Shown here in pieces: positions 45,797 through 55,230 of a DNA stretch of 64,000 bases. The translations under genes and the position numbers were made by a program. Numbering within the stretch: the first letter of the stretch is position 1; every line of letters begins with the position of its first letter. Below the pieces are notes generated by a model that saw only the letters and a program-made list of their open reading frames with translations, was not told where the DNA came from and ran no database searches. The stretch is from Flaveria trinervia (Eukaryota > Streptophyta > Magnoliopsida > Asterales > Asteraceae), in assembly GCA_025506515.1 (NCBI GenBank), contig CM046444.1, forward strand, positions 68,737,068 to 68,801,067, in the 5' to 3' direction.

Positions 45797-45812
45797 TTGT
45801 TTATTTTTGCAG
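45797..45812 (+). promoter_or_regulatory. Splice-acceptor-like sequence at the gag/pol border of D
   Basis: TTGTTTATTTTTGCAG follows the gag stop directly and ends at the first base before the protease reading frame. The same arrangement is in A (3162-3177, minus) and in B2 (28436-28458). Use as a splice site is an inference. Confidence 0.45.
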
Positions 45813-46573
45813 GGTTCTTCAACATGCCAAAGTAGCATCTGGTATGTAGATAGTGGGGGATCTATGCACATGACTGGGAACAACTCTCTTCTTCATGACT
45901 ACTCTCAAGGAAAGAAGGAATTTGTCTCTTTTGGCAATGATGCTAGGGGTTACATCATCGGTAAGGGCTTTGTCTCCAATGGAGAAATCAAATTTGATGA
46001 TGTCAATCATGTGGAAAATCTCAAGTACAATCTCTTGAGTGTCAGTCAAATGTGTGATAAAGGCCATGTTGCCCTCTTCACCAGTCAAAACTGTAGGATT
46101 CTGTCATCCAAAGTTTTGCACTTGATTGACAAGGTGTTGGATGATCACACTCTCCTGAAAGCCAACAGGATAGGAAGAGTGTATGCCTTAGATCTTTCTA
46201 AGAAGATAGATCTAAAGGCAATCCTTGCCTATTTTCCAAAGCCTCTTCTCAAGAATCTAAACTGTGGCACAGGAGGCTTGGTCATGTTAATCTCAAAAAC
46301 ATGAATCAGCTTACCCACAATAGTTTAGTCAGAGGCTTACCAATAAAGGAGTTCCACTGTGATGAAACCTGCACTGCTTGTTTAAAAGGAAAACAGCACA
46401 AAGTCTCATTCCTTCCTATTGAAGTGCCCAAGTCCACTGCCTGCTTGCAATTACTGCATATGGATCTATTTGGTCCTGTGAGAGTAATGAGCATGGCAAA
46501 GAAGAAATACTGTCTGGTAATTATGGATGATTACTCCAGATTTGTATGGACTTTCTTTGTACACAAAGGATGA
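45813..46573 (+). pseudogene. Element D protease and GAG-pre-integrase domain
   Basis: The protease motif is IWYVDSGGSMHMTG near 45840-45880, followed by GNDARGYIIGKGFVSNGEIK and NLLSVSQMCDKGHVALF. After a frameshift near 46300 come the GAG-pre-integrase part (FHCDETCTACLKGKQHKVSF) and the start of integrase (LLHMDLFGPVRVMSMAKKKY, DDYSRFVWTFF). The frame differs from gag. Confidence 0.88.
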
Positions 46574-47324
46574 GGCTGCTCAGAAGATTATTCACTTAGT
46601 GCTGTACATTGAGAAGCAGTATTCCCTTCCAGTCAAGTGTATTAGGAGTGACAATGGAACTGAGTTCAGAAATCATACACTTGATGACTTCTATCTTTCA
46701 AAGGGAATCAAAAGGCAGTTCAGCATTCCAAGGACTCCAGAACAAAATGGAGTAGTGGAGAGAAAGAACAGGACCCTCATTGAAGCTGCAAGGTCCATGC
46801 TGGCTGACTCAGGTTTGCCACTGACCTTTTGGGCTGAAGCTATCAACACAGCTTGTTATGTGCAAAATAGAGTTTTAGTAAATCAGAGGTTGATGAAGAC
46901 TCCATATGAAGTTCTCCATCATTTGGCTCCTCTGATTTCATTTTTCAAAGCATTTGGGTGTCCCTGTTTTATTCTCAACACAAAGGATCAACTCCATAAA
47001 TTTGATCCTAAGGTGGATGCAGGGTACTTTGTTGGTTATTCATCTACTTGCAAGGCATACAGAGTCTTCAACTACAGAACAAAGATGGTTGAAGAAACTC
47101 TACATGTTAAGTTTAATGAATCTCCAAAGGACAAGATTCCACAAAGTCCTGTGGAGTTATTTGATTTGGACATACTGCAATATGTCCTTATCAAACTCCT
47201 GCTGTTGCTCCTGTCAACAGTTCACCACCTGGTGGTACTGCTGATGATGATGATGATTGCAGTACTCACCTCTTCAGGTTTAGTGATCAGCTGCCTGACT
47301 CACCTAGCCCTGATGTTCCTGTAG
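46527..47324 (+). pseudogene. Element D integrase
   Basis: After a frameshift near 46555 the core continues: SLPVKCIRSDNGTEFRNHTL (second Asp), IPRTPEQNGVVERKNRTLIE (catalytic Glu), LPLTFWAEAINTACYVQNR, and FGCPCFILNTKDQLHKFDPK with GYFVGYSSTCKAYRVFN in the C-terminal part. Beyond about 47165 the frame is wrong and translates to a hydrophobic Leu/Met stretch. The true linker lies in another frame with an Asp run. Confidence 0.88.
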
Positions 47325-47476
47325 CTCCAGTAGCACCATCCACAACAAATGCTGATGAGATCTCTTCGAATTCAACTTCCTTTGAATTACCATCCACTGA
47401 TTGGTTTCAAGGAAATGATTCACCATCACCATCTGTTGCTGCTGAGCCGGCTACAAACACTTGCACAGATCTCATT

Positions 47477-48745
47477 GTGTATCAAGATCTGAAGAATCAC
47501 CCTATGTCTCAAATCATTGGTGATATCACTGCTGAAGTATCAACAAGAAGTCAATTGTCAAATTTCTGCTTCTATGCTCTCTTCATAAGTCAGCAAGAGC
47601 CAAAGAATTATCACATTGCTTTAAAGGACAATGGATGGGTTGATGCCATGCAGCTTGAGCTTCTTCAGTTCAAGAAACAGCAAGTGTGGGAACTGGTTCC
47701 TCTACCTCCAGGTAAGTGTGCAATAGGCACTAAATGGGTGTTTAGGAACAAAACTGATGAAAATGGGCTTATTGTTAAGAACAAGGCCAGACTGGTTGTT
47801 CAGGGGTTTACACAAGAAGAAGGTATTGATTATGATGAAACATTTGCCCCTGTAGCCAGACTGGAAGCAATTCGATTGTTTTTAGCTTATGCTGCTTATC
47901 AAAACCTTAAAGTTTTTCAAATGGATGTCAAAAGTGCATTTTTGTATGGAAAAATTAAAGAAGAGGTTTATGTATGTCAACCTCCAGGCTTTGAGGACAA
48001 TAAACATCCTAATTGGGTGTATAAGCTTGATAAAGCTCTTTATGGGTTAAAACAAGCTCCCAGAGCCTGGTATGAGACATTATCAAACTTTCTTCTGGAA
48101 AATAATTTCACTAGAGGCTCCATAGATAAGACTTTATTCATTAAGAAAGCTGGGCAGCATAATCTACTTGTTCAAATTTATGTAGATGATATCATTTTTG
48201 CATCCTCTGATCCAAAGTTGTGTGATGCCTTTACAAAGTTGATGCAACAGAAGTTTGAAATGAGTGCCATGGGAGAATTACAGTTCTTTCTGGGGTTGCA
48301 AATCAAACAAAAGGCTGATGGAATTTTTATTCATCAGTCCAAATATACAAAAGATCTTTTGCAAAAGTTTGATTTACAAAACTGTAAGCCTTGTTCTACT
48401 CCCATGAGCAGCACTACACAACTGGACACAGATCAGAAAGGTAAAGTGGTTGATGAAACACTTTACAGATGTATGATTGGGTCCTTGATGTATTTAACAG
48501 CTTCTAGACCAGATATTATGTTTTCTACATGTGTTTGTGCTAGATTTCAGGCTGCACCTAAAGAGTCTCATCTGATTGCAGTCAAGAGGATCTTTAGATA
48601 TCTGCAAGGCACTCCATCTCTAGGTTTATGGTATTCTACCGGACATTCTAGTAAATTAGTTGCTTTTTCTGACAGTGACTATGCAGGGTGTAAGTTGACC
48701 AGGAAATCAACTTCTGGTGGATGTCAATTCCTAGGCACTGCTTGA
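47477..48745 (+). CDS. Element D reverse transcriptase stretch, uninterrupted
   Basis: A 422-codon open stretch of Pol, not an independent gene; the frame begins upstream in the linker. Copia RT motifs are in order: LPPGKCAIGTKWVFRNKTDE, KARLVVQGFTQEEGIDYDET, FAPVARLEAIRLFLAYAAYQ, QMDVKSAFLYG, YGLKQAPRAWYETL, the catalytic YVDDIIFAS near 48178-48205, GELQFFLGLQIKQ, YLTASRPDIMFS and ARFQAAPKESHLIAVKRIFR. All catalytic Asp residues are present. It ends with the RNase H start (SDSDYAGCKLTRKSTSGGCQ). A frameshift near 48740 follows. It copies element RNA into cDNA in cytoplasmic particles. Confidence 0.9.
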   Translation: MYQDLKNHPMSQIIGDITAEVSTRSQLSNFCFYALFISQQEPKNYHIALKDNGWVDAMQLELLQFKKQQVWELVPLPPGKCAIGTKWVFRNKTDENGLIVKNKARLVVQGFTQEEGIDYDETFAPVARLEAIRLFLAYAAYQNLKVFQMDVKSAFLYGKIKEEVYVCQPPGFEDNKHPNWVYKLDKALYGLKQAPRAWYETLSNFLLENNFTRGSIDKTLFIKKAGQHNLLVQIYVDDIIFASSDPKLCDAFTKLMQQKFEMSAMGELQFFLGLQIKQKADGIFIHQSKYTKDLLQKFDLQNCKPCSTPMSSTTQLDTDQKGKVVDETLYRCMIGSLMYLTASRPDIMFSTCVCARFQAAPKESHLIAVKRIFRYLQGTPSLGLWYSTGHSSKLVAFSDSDYAGCKLTRKSTSGGCQFLGTA

Positions 48746-49122
48746 TTTCTTGGCAGAGCAAGAAACAGACCTCAGTTGCTACATCCACTGCTGAAGCAGA
48801 GTACATTGCTGCTGCAAGTTGTACATCTCAGGTACTCTGGCTTCAAAACCAACTTTTGGATTATGGCATTACAGAGACTAAGACTCCATTGTTAATGGAT
48901 AGTGCTTCAGCTCTTTGCATTGTCAAAAATCCAGTCCAGCACTCTAGGACCAAACATATAGAGATCAGACATCATTTTATAAGGGATTGTTTTGAAAAAG
49001 GTCTGATTGATCCTAACTTTGTGCCTAGTGCTGATGAGCTTGCAGACATTTTTACTAAGCCTTTGGATAGTTCAACTTTCCAAAACCTGGTGTTAAGGCT
49101 TGGTATGCTGCAACTAGAATAA
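48721..49122 (+). pseudogene. Element D RNase H, C-terminal part
   Basis: It continues from the RT stretch after a one-base shift near 48740. LISWQSKKQTSVATSTAEAE carries a catalytic Glu of copia RNase H, then LLMDSASALCIVKNPVQHSR and the conserved HIEIRHHFIRD and ELADIFTKPL. It ends at TAA 49120-49122. Apart from the one break the domain looks whole. Confidence 0.88.
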
Positions 49123-49800
49123 GTGACAACTACTGATGATCTTAGTAATTCGTACTGATGATCATGAGTACCTATGTCACATATAAGTACTGATGAGCTC
49201 TTCTACCCTCAGTAGTTTTATAACTACTGAAGGCTAAATGTCTCACAAGTACTGAAGTACTTCATCTGTTCTAAACTACTGATGTAGTTACAACTACTGA
49301 TGCAGTTACAACTACTGCAATCAGTAAAAACAGATAAGTACTGATGTCCTATGAAACAACTGAAATCAGCCCAAAAGACTGATGAATGTGTTGAGGACAG
49401 TTTGAAACAGCTGAAAAGCTAAGAATTGACGAAAACAGCTGAAGAGAACTTTCTCTTCAGTCGTTTGTACAACTGCTGTTTCATTTTAAACAACTGAAGC
49501 AAAACCACGTCTTTAGTAGTTTTATAACTACTGATGACTAATCCCAAGTCTTCAGTTGTTTATAACAGCTGATGACAAAACCACTGTCTTCATAGTTTCA
49601 TAACTACTGATGACAAACACCAAGTCCTCAGTTGTTTCAATCATCTGAAGTCAAAACCACAGTCTTCAGTAGTTTTCTAAACTACTGATGCCTAACACCA
49701 CGACTTCAGCTGTTTCAACGTCTGAAAGGATAATACCATGTCAACGGTCGTTTAAAACTACTGATGACTAACACCACATCCTTTAGTCGTTTTCTTACCC
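49123..49800 (+). repeat. Motif-rich stretch after pol of element D
   Basis: Non-coding and filled with AACTACTGATGA, CAGTAGTTT and CAGTTGTTT units at irregular spacing, about every 25-45 bp. The same motif vocabulary fills the upstream half of the LTR. Confidence 0.85.
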
Positions 49801-49806
49801 GTACCC

Positions 49807-49814
49807 TATATATA
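49807..49814 (+). promoter_or_regulatory. TATA-like box before the aORF of element D
   Basis: CCTATATATATCCCTA lies 80 bp before the aORF ATG and is followed by a pyrimidine-rich stretch (TCTTCTTCAAACC, CTCTCC, TTCCCTCTTCTC). It could be an internal promoter; inference. Confidence 0.45.
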
Positions 49815-49886
49815 TCCCTAACCTTAGCTCTCAATGCTTCATCTTCTTCAAACCTAACGTTCCTCTCCAAAACTTCCCTCTTCTCA

Positions 49887-50434
49887 ATGGCGTCTATGCA
49901 AATTAAACCGCGACACAACTGTGTTGCCTACCTCACTAAATCGCCCATCTGGACTAAGTTCGATACTGCTATCGATTTTATGGTTCAGTCCCAATACAAC
50001 ACGGCATTTCTTCTGAATCCCATATTACATGCCGAATCCTTGCACCAATTTTGGATGAACGCTACTGTTACCACTGGGGGAACAACACACCATCCCTCCA
50101 GTCGGTCGTCACAACAAAGAAGTAGTCATCACTCATGCAATAATCCGCCAAATTCTTCAACTGAATGATGCTAGTTCTCCTGCTGGATATCCGAAGGGCA
50201 CCATAGATCTATCCTTTGCTCAACATGGATATCAAGGCGATCTCAGTGCCTCCACTATCATGAAGAAACACTTTAATGACGCTGAGCGCCTGATTTTTCA
50301 CATGTTGAATGTATGTTTGGCCCCTAAGACGTCGTCTTGGGATCAAATGTCGACAAAATGGCAGCAGGTAATGTATTCTATTCTTGAGCAACAACCACTT
50401 AATTTTTTGAAATATATTTTTAGAGCTCAAGGAT
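49887..50434 (+). pseudogene. aORF of element D, N-terminal part, frameshifted
   Basis: The start ATG 49887 (MASMQIKPRHNCVAYLTKSP) is chosen by alignment with the E and C aORFs (HN-x-x-A-x-L near the N-terminus). One frameshift near 50075 leads to the frame with VITHAIIRQILQLNDASSPA and DAERLIFHMLNVCLAPKTSS followed by WDQM, which matches E (WDQI) and C (FDEM) in the same place. A second shift in the T-run near 50420 joins it to the long ORF at 50435. Function unknown; no catalytic motif seen. Confidence 0.7.
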
Positions 50435-52609
50435 ATGGCTCAAAAACTAACTGCCAACCGTTGGATACTATATCCACGGTTCATAATGGCCATCATTACA
50501 AACCAGCTTAATGCTGAGGGACTTGTTGGCTTGGGAGTCCCTGCTACGGCTGTTCTGCCGGAAGTATACTCCCGGCACAACTCTGACCGGACACTCAAAA
50601 TGGCTGCCAAGCTGCGAAAACCCATGCAGCTGGAACCCACAGCCACCACCTCCAAATCCAAAGTCCTCACCAAACCCACCAAAAAGAAACCCAAAACGGC
50701 TACTCAGGGAATTGAGTCCCCTGAGGATGCCCCTGCAACACAAACGCAGGATATATCCACTAGTCCAAACCCCCTAGTGGATACAATGACTCCTCCAGCC
50801 ATAGCCGCTCAGGCTTCCTCTCAACAGGAGCCTGCAGCAACCACACAAGGGGCACCTACATATCTGGGATCTTCCTCACTTGAGGAGATTGCCATTGAAG
50901 AGCACCAACCTCCCCAGGTGCACACTGCTTCTATCCCTTCACCCCAAACAACCGCCCCTCACAGCCCAACTTTAATAGTTGCACAAGTGCTGACTCAATT
51001 GCACTCCTCACCCCCTCCCCAAAAACCACTTACTACTGGGAATACCTCTACAATTGAGGGGGAGGAACATAGTGCACTTGAGAACCCACAGCACAGGGGT
51101 TTCCCACTTCTATCTCCTGGTGTAGACAAGGAGCTTAGAATATCTAGTGAGGCTGCCACCTCCTCTGACTCAGCACATGACCAGAGTGAGGCTGGTAACA
51201 TTGCTAAGACCTCACTAGAGGCAACAGCTGATGATGGACATTGTCCTGAGGCTGGAAGTTCCCAGTACCAAGCACAAGGGGCACATGCACCAACTGGTCT
51301 ACACCCAGTGCATATAAATCCTGCTCTAAGCAGGAGGTCAGATGACTCAGTTTCGGCTGATGATGACCTGGGCTTTTTCTATGATGTTCTTGCCCAGAAC
51401 ACAATCCCTGAAGAGAAAGTCAGTAGGCTGCAAAACCTACTTGACCAACTCTCACAAGGAGAAAGACCATCTGCCTCTATCCACCCACAGATGGCACCTT
51501 CACTTGAAGGTTTCCCAAACACTGAGCCACTCCTAACTCAACCACCTGCCTCTGCTTCAGGCCCTACTTCTCAGGAACAGAACCCTCCTGAGCAAATAGG
51601 TGCTGTACTTCAAAATTCCCTCCCTCTCATCACACCCATAATCACTGATATTGTGACTAAATCCATTGATGAGAGGCTTTCCTCAACTTTACAGCCCTTG
51701 GTTGATGCTGCTGTCCAAAAGACTCTTTCTGCAGTACAAACCCCTTCCTCCAATGCACCCAAAAAGGGGGAGAGTACTGCAGTGAAAGAAAAGAAGAGGA
51801 AAAGAACAGAGGAGAAGAAGGAAGAGAAGCAAGCCCAAGAGGAGGAAAAAGAAAAGCAACCTCTGCTCACTTACAAGCGAAAGAGAAGTGCTGATGATCA
51901 CACAGCTGAAGACAAATCCTTGGAGGAGCTGGTCAAAGAAGCTGACACTACACACAGCCGATCCATGGATAAAATAATTGAACAACTCTTCAGGCAGGGG
52001 TTTGACACAGCCACACTGGATAGCGAGATCAGAAGGTTAGAAGTACAAGAGATACAAACCCGATGGGCAGGGTATGATGCTCTTGAGAAAGAGAGATTGG
52101 AAATAATGATCCGCTTCATTGCAAAATACTTAGGAAGATCGTTAGTGGAGATTCGCGCATGGACCAGGGACAGCATTCTGGCTATAGCCACGAGAATCTG
52201 TCTGTCTGAGCAAGTCAACAAAGGGATTATTGTGGAAGCCCTTGATGAGGCTGGGGCTGGTAAAAGGTTAGAGATGGCTAAACTCACAAAGGCGAAACTA
52301 ACTACAAAGATGTTGGATCAACCTTCCATTCCACCCACTCAAACAGATCCTATCCCTCAAATCTCCCAACCAATCTCTAAGCCAAAATCCAAATATCCTC
52401 ATTCTTCAAAACCAATTCCTTCACCAACCCAACCATCATCCAGTGATGTACCCAGAAGGAGGAGAAGGGTGCTGAGGATGGAAGAAGAAGAAGAAGAGGA
52501 GGATGAAGATGATAGTCTGCCACTCTCTGCTGTTCTGAAGCTACCAAAACCCCGAAGTCAACCCATGATCACACCTGACTCTCAAGGGAAATGGTCAGAG
52601 TCAAGATAG
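50435..52609 (+). CDS. aORF of element D, long uninterrupted part (724 codons)
   Basis: The longest open frame in the window, downstream of pol and in the same sense. The first 25 residues (with RWILYPRFIMAIITNQ) align with element E (MYPRFIQHIVN). Residues 40-400 are Pro/Thr/Gln/Ser-rich and probably disordered. Residues 440-500 hold basic clusters (KEKKRKRTEEKKEEK; YKRKRS) like nuclear localisation signals. Residues 500-620 are a helical segment (DKIIEQLFRQGFDTATLDSE and SILAIATRICLSEQVNKGII). It ends with PRRRRRVLRM before an acidic run of Glu/Asp. No known domain is recognised. The first ATG is internal to the larger aORF, so this is part of a broken gene. Confidence 0.75.
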   Translation: MAQKLTANRWILYPRFIMAIITNQLNAEGLVGLGVPATAVLPEVYSRHNSDRTLKMAAKLRKPMQLEPTATTSKSKVLTKPTKKKPKTATQGIESPEDAPATQTQDISTSPNPLVDTMTPPAIAAQASSQQEPAATTQGAPTYLGSSSLEEIAIEEHQPPQVHTASIPSPQTTAPHSPTLIVAQVLTQLHSSPPPQKPLTTGNTSTIEGEEHSALENPQHRGFPLLSPGVDKELRISSEAATSSDSAHDQSEAGNIAKTSLEATADDGHCPEAGSSQYQAQGAHAPTGLHPVHINPALSRRSDDSVSADDDLGFFYDVLAQNTIPEEKVSRLQNLLDQLSQGERPSASIHPQMAPSLEGFPNTEPLLTQPPASASGPTSQEQNPPEQIGAVLQNSLPLITPIITDIVTKSIDERLSSTLQPLVDAAVQKTLSAVQTPSSNAPKKGESTAVKEKKRKRTEEKKEEKQAQEEEKEKQPLLTYKRKRSADDHTAEDKSLEELVKEADTTHSRSMDKIIEQLFRQGFDTATLDSEIRRLEVQEIQTRWAGYDALEKERLEIMIRFIAKYLGRSLVEIRAWTRDSILAIATRICLSEQVNKGIIVEALDEAGAGKRLEMAKLTKAKLTTKMLDQPSIPPTQTDPIPQISQPISKPKSKYPHSSKPIPSPTQPSSSDVPRRRRRVLRMEEEEEEEDEDDSLPLSAVLKLPKPRSQPMITPDSQGKWSESR

Positions 52610-53391
52610 AAGAAGAAGAACAGCAGAAACAGCACGATGAGCAACTGTTGAAGATGGTTAACAAGGAATTTCCTCAGTCATCATCTATTCAAGCCATGAA
52701 AGGGCATGCTCAAAGGCTGTACACTCTCAGGCACACCTTTCAGTATCAGAAGGAGAGAGTGAGAGTATGGCCAGACCCCAGGGTGAGTTCTAGAATCCAT
52801 AAAAGAACTATCCCACACAGATACAACGGCCAGGTACGAAAAACAATAGAATCTACCATCATGTTGGCCGTTGTAGTCTCACTTGGGAAATCATTGATGA
52901 ATTCAAGAAAGCTCACCAAGCAAAGAAGACCCCTCAAGCTTTACTAGAAAACAAGATGATTAAGAAGGGGTTGCTATATAAAAAGCTTGAAGACATCCAG
53001 AAGAATGAGCTCCAGTTACTCCTTGAAGGCAACCATCCTGATGAATTTGTATATAGGGAGGTAACTACGTGGAGCTGAAAAATGGCAGGACCATGAAGTA
53101 CTCATCAGAGTACTATGGTCTAGAGTTCTTCTTTGAAGGAGGAGCAGAAGAACTCTCTCAGGAGGAACAAGTTGTTCTCCTTGAGGCCTATGTTCGTGAG
53201 TCATACAAACTCATTATGGGGAAGTAAATCTCATGAATGGGATAACAACTCTGTGTCCAGTTCCCCAAAACAGAGTTCCCATTCATACTCTGCCAAACAA
53301 ATATTTGAGATTTCTTCCCAGGCCAGAGCTTACATGGGTCATCTTCTCTACTGATCAAGAAGGAAAAAGACCAACATTTTGCCAACAATAA
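52610..53391 (+). pseudogene. aORF of element D, C-terminal part, frameshifted
   Basis: Coding continues beyond the TAG at 52607-52609 in other frames: EEEEQQKQHDEQLLKMVNKE and RLYTLRHTFQYQKERVRVWP to about 52850, then FKKAHQAKKTPQALLENKMI and LEDIQKNELQLLLEGNHPDE to 53045, then YYGLEFFFEGGAEELSQEEQ to a TAA at 53225-53227. A further open stretch of 52 codons (53233-53391) may be the true end. At least three breaks. Function unknown. Confidence 0.6.
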
Positions 53392-53433
53392 GTGGGATAA
53401 TAAATAAGTTAGAGGTTTTGGCTGCATTGGTTC

Positions 53434-53443
53434 AGGGGGAATT
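53434..53443 (+). other. Polypurine tract of element D
   Basis: AGGGGGAATT directly before the 3' LTR start TGTTGGACC. Confidence 0.85.
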
Positions 53444-54298
53444 TGTTGGACCAAAAGAACCAATGAGCCAAGATCAGAAAACCTCCAAGTCCCACATGGT
53501 ATCACAACAGCTGCTGAAAGCCTCATCAGTAGTTTGACAAGTGCTGAAGACTTCAACAGCTGAAGATCAAGTGCTGAAGACCTCAACAGCTGAAGAACAC
53601 AAGTGCTGAAGCTGAAAGACCAAAGTACTGAAGTACACAGCTGAAGAGTTTACAAGTGCTGAAGATCAACAACTGATGTACAAAGTCTGAAGACAAAGAC
53701 TGAAGACATCAGCTGATGATATCTACTGAAGTCATCAGCTCATGAAACACCTGAAGGTCAAAGTCTGAAGATCAAGTACTGAAGCCTCAGTAGTTTGTCA
53801 CAACTGCTGAAGAGTACTTCTTCAGTAGTTGTGATATCAGTAGTTTTATATTTTTATGTTTCAGTAGTTTTGTAAAACGACTGAAGAGCTTGTTCTTCAG
53901 TCGTTGTAGCTTCAGTAGTTTTATATTTTGTACTTAACATGCTGATATGTTCTCAATAGTTGTGAACATTTCAGTAGTTTGTTAAGAATTAGTTATTTTT
54001 GTATTAGATCTGCCAGTTGTCACTTTCCGTGATAACAACAGTGATTGTTGCACTCTATATAAGGAGTGACAACTTATTGTAACGATGAGGAATGAATGGA
54101 ATGAACGAATGATTTGATTAGAAATATTCTACATCTATAAACATTCCTCGAAATCAGAAATATATATTCTCTCCCTATAACCATATGTGCTCTTAATGCA
54201 TACAAGTATCGATTGCTTGCTACAATTTGTCTAATTCCTGTTTGTATTCCGCTGCTTTGAATCCTAATACATCAAACTTGTGATCGCTGATCCTGTCA
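53444..54298 (+). repeat. 3' LTR of element D
   Basis: 855 bp with the same ends as the 5' LTR. One 30-bp stretch present at 42007-42040 in the 5' copy is missing near 53596, within the CTGAAG repeats. TATA box at 54056-54063. Followed by the target duplication ATTCT. Confidence 0.95.
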
Positions 54299-55230
54299 AT
54301 TCTTTTGGGTAATGTTTCTGAAGTCCAAATCAGAAACATTTGAATCCTTCAAGGAATTCGTAACTACACTGGAATCCCTATACAAGCTGAAAGTATGACA
54401 AGTGCGCTTAGACAACGCAACCAAGTTCAAGAATTAGTGGATGGAGGCCTACTTCAAGGACAAGGGAATTGTGAATTAATTTACCTTTTCTTACACTCCT
54501 CAGATGAACGGTGTTGCTGAACGGAAGAATCACAGCTTGATAGAGACCACACGGACTATGCTAGCAGACTCGAAACTGCCTATTCAATTCTCGAATAAGG
54601 CAGTTACAAATGCATGTTATATGCTCAATCGAGTTCTGGTAGTTAAACCCCATGGAAAAATGTGCTACGAGTTATTACAACGACGTAAACCTAACTTAGA
54701 GTATCTCGAACCGTTTGGCGCTCCATGCACCCTGCTGAAGAAGACTTAGGAGGGAAAATTCAGCAAGAAGGTAGATGAAGGGATCTTTCTAGGATACAAC
54801 ATACCAAATAATAGAGTTTACAACAACTCAACAGGTCAAGTAGAGGTGTGGTGTAATGTTGATGTTCAGAGATACACCACACCACCTGCTGGAAAAGGGT
54901 CTGCTTACTTCTTTGACTATGATGGATTCTTCAAGTCCTTCAACATACCTCTTTCCACATCCAAAGACGAGTTGGCAAACAAGATGATGTACGATGTCTT
55001 GAACACACCATCTCAAGATTCAACACCATTCGGTTCACAAAGTCAATCATCTACCAACTCAGGGGGAGCACTTGATGTGAGTGACTCTTCCTCTAATGAA
55101 AAAATGTGGAAAATGATCAGAACAACCAGGATGAACAGGTTTCGACTACCACAAGTCCACAAGCATCTGACAGTGATGCTTCTGAGCCTTCTGAACCTCA
55201 GACTCCTATAGCCTCAGATCCATAACCAAA
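54299..55230 (+). pseudogene. Element B2 integrase, part after insertion D
   Basis: The integrase core continues from 41835: WVMFLKSKSETFESFKEFVT, then RLDNATKFKN (second Asp region, altered), YTPQMNGVAERKNHSLIETT (catalytic Glu), LADSKLPIQFSNKAVTNACY and LEYLEPFGAPCTLLKKT, TAG. The C-terminal part (DEGIFLGYN; PAGKGSAYFFDYDGFFKSFN) runs to about 55020, then a Ser/Glu-rich linker. Stops lie at about 54398, 54437, 54478 and 54748. Confidence 0.85.

Larger units (their letters stand above)
41836..54298 (+). mobile_element. Element D: SIRE/Maximus-like Ty1/copia retrotransposon with aORF
   Basis: The 12,463-bp element is complete from LTR to LTR: TG...CA termini, target duplication ATTCT, primer site, polypurine tract, gag, protease, integrase, RT, RNase H and about 4.3 kb more with an additional ORF. 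LTRs differ at about 2 percent of positions by eye plus one 30-bp deletion, so it is the youngest dateable insertion here. Gag and integrase have frameshifts; the RT stretch is open. It sits in the integrase gene of element B2. Confidence 0.95.

Noticed and set aside
47160..47324. Leu/Met-rich membrane-like tail at the end of D integrase
   Set aside because: It arises from a frameshift; the correct frame gives the Asp-run linker also seen in A.
50367..50434. Possible intron in the D aORF (GTAATG to CTCAAG)
   Set aside because: Alignment with element E shows the bases between are coding in both elements. A one-base shift in the T-run is a simpler explanation.
51610..52287. Long minus-strand ORFs opposite the aORF of element D
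   Set aside because: They are Ser/Phe/Leu-rich shadows of the Glu/Lys-rich plus-strand frame, with no homology signal and no element on that strand.
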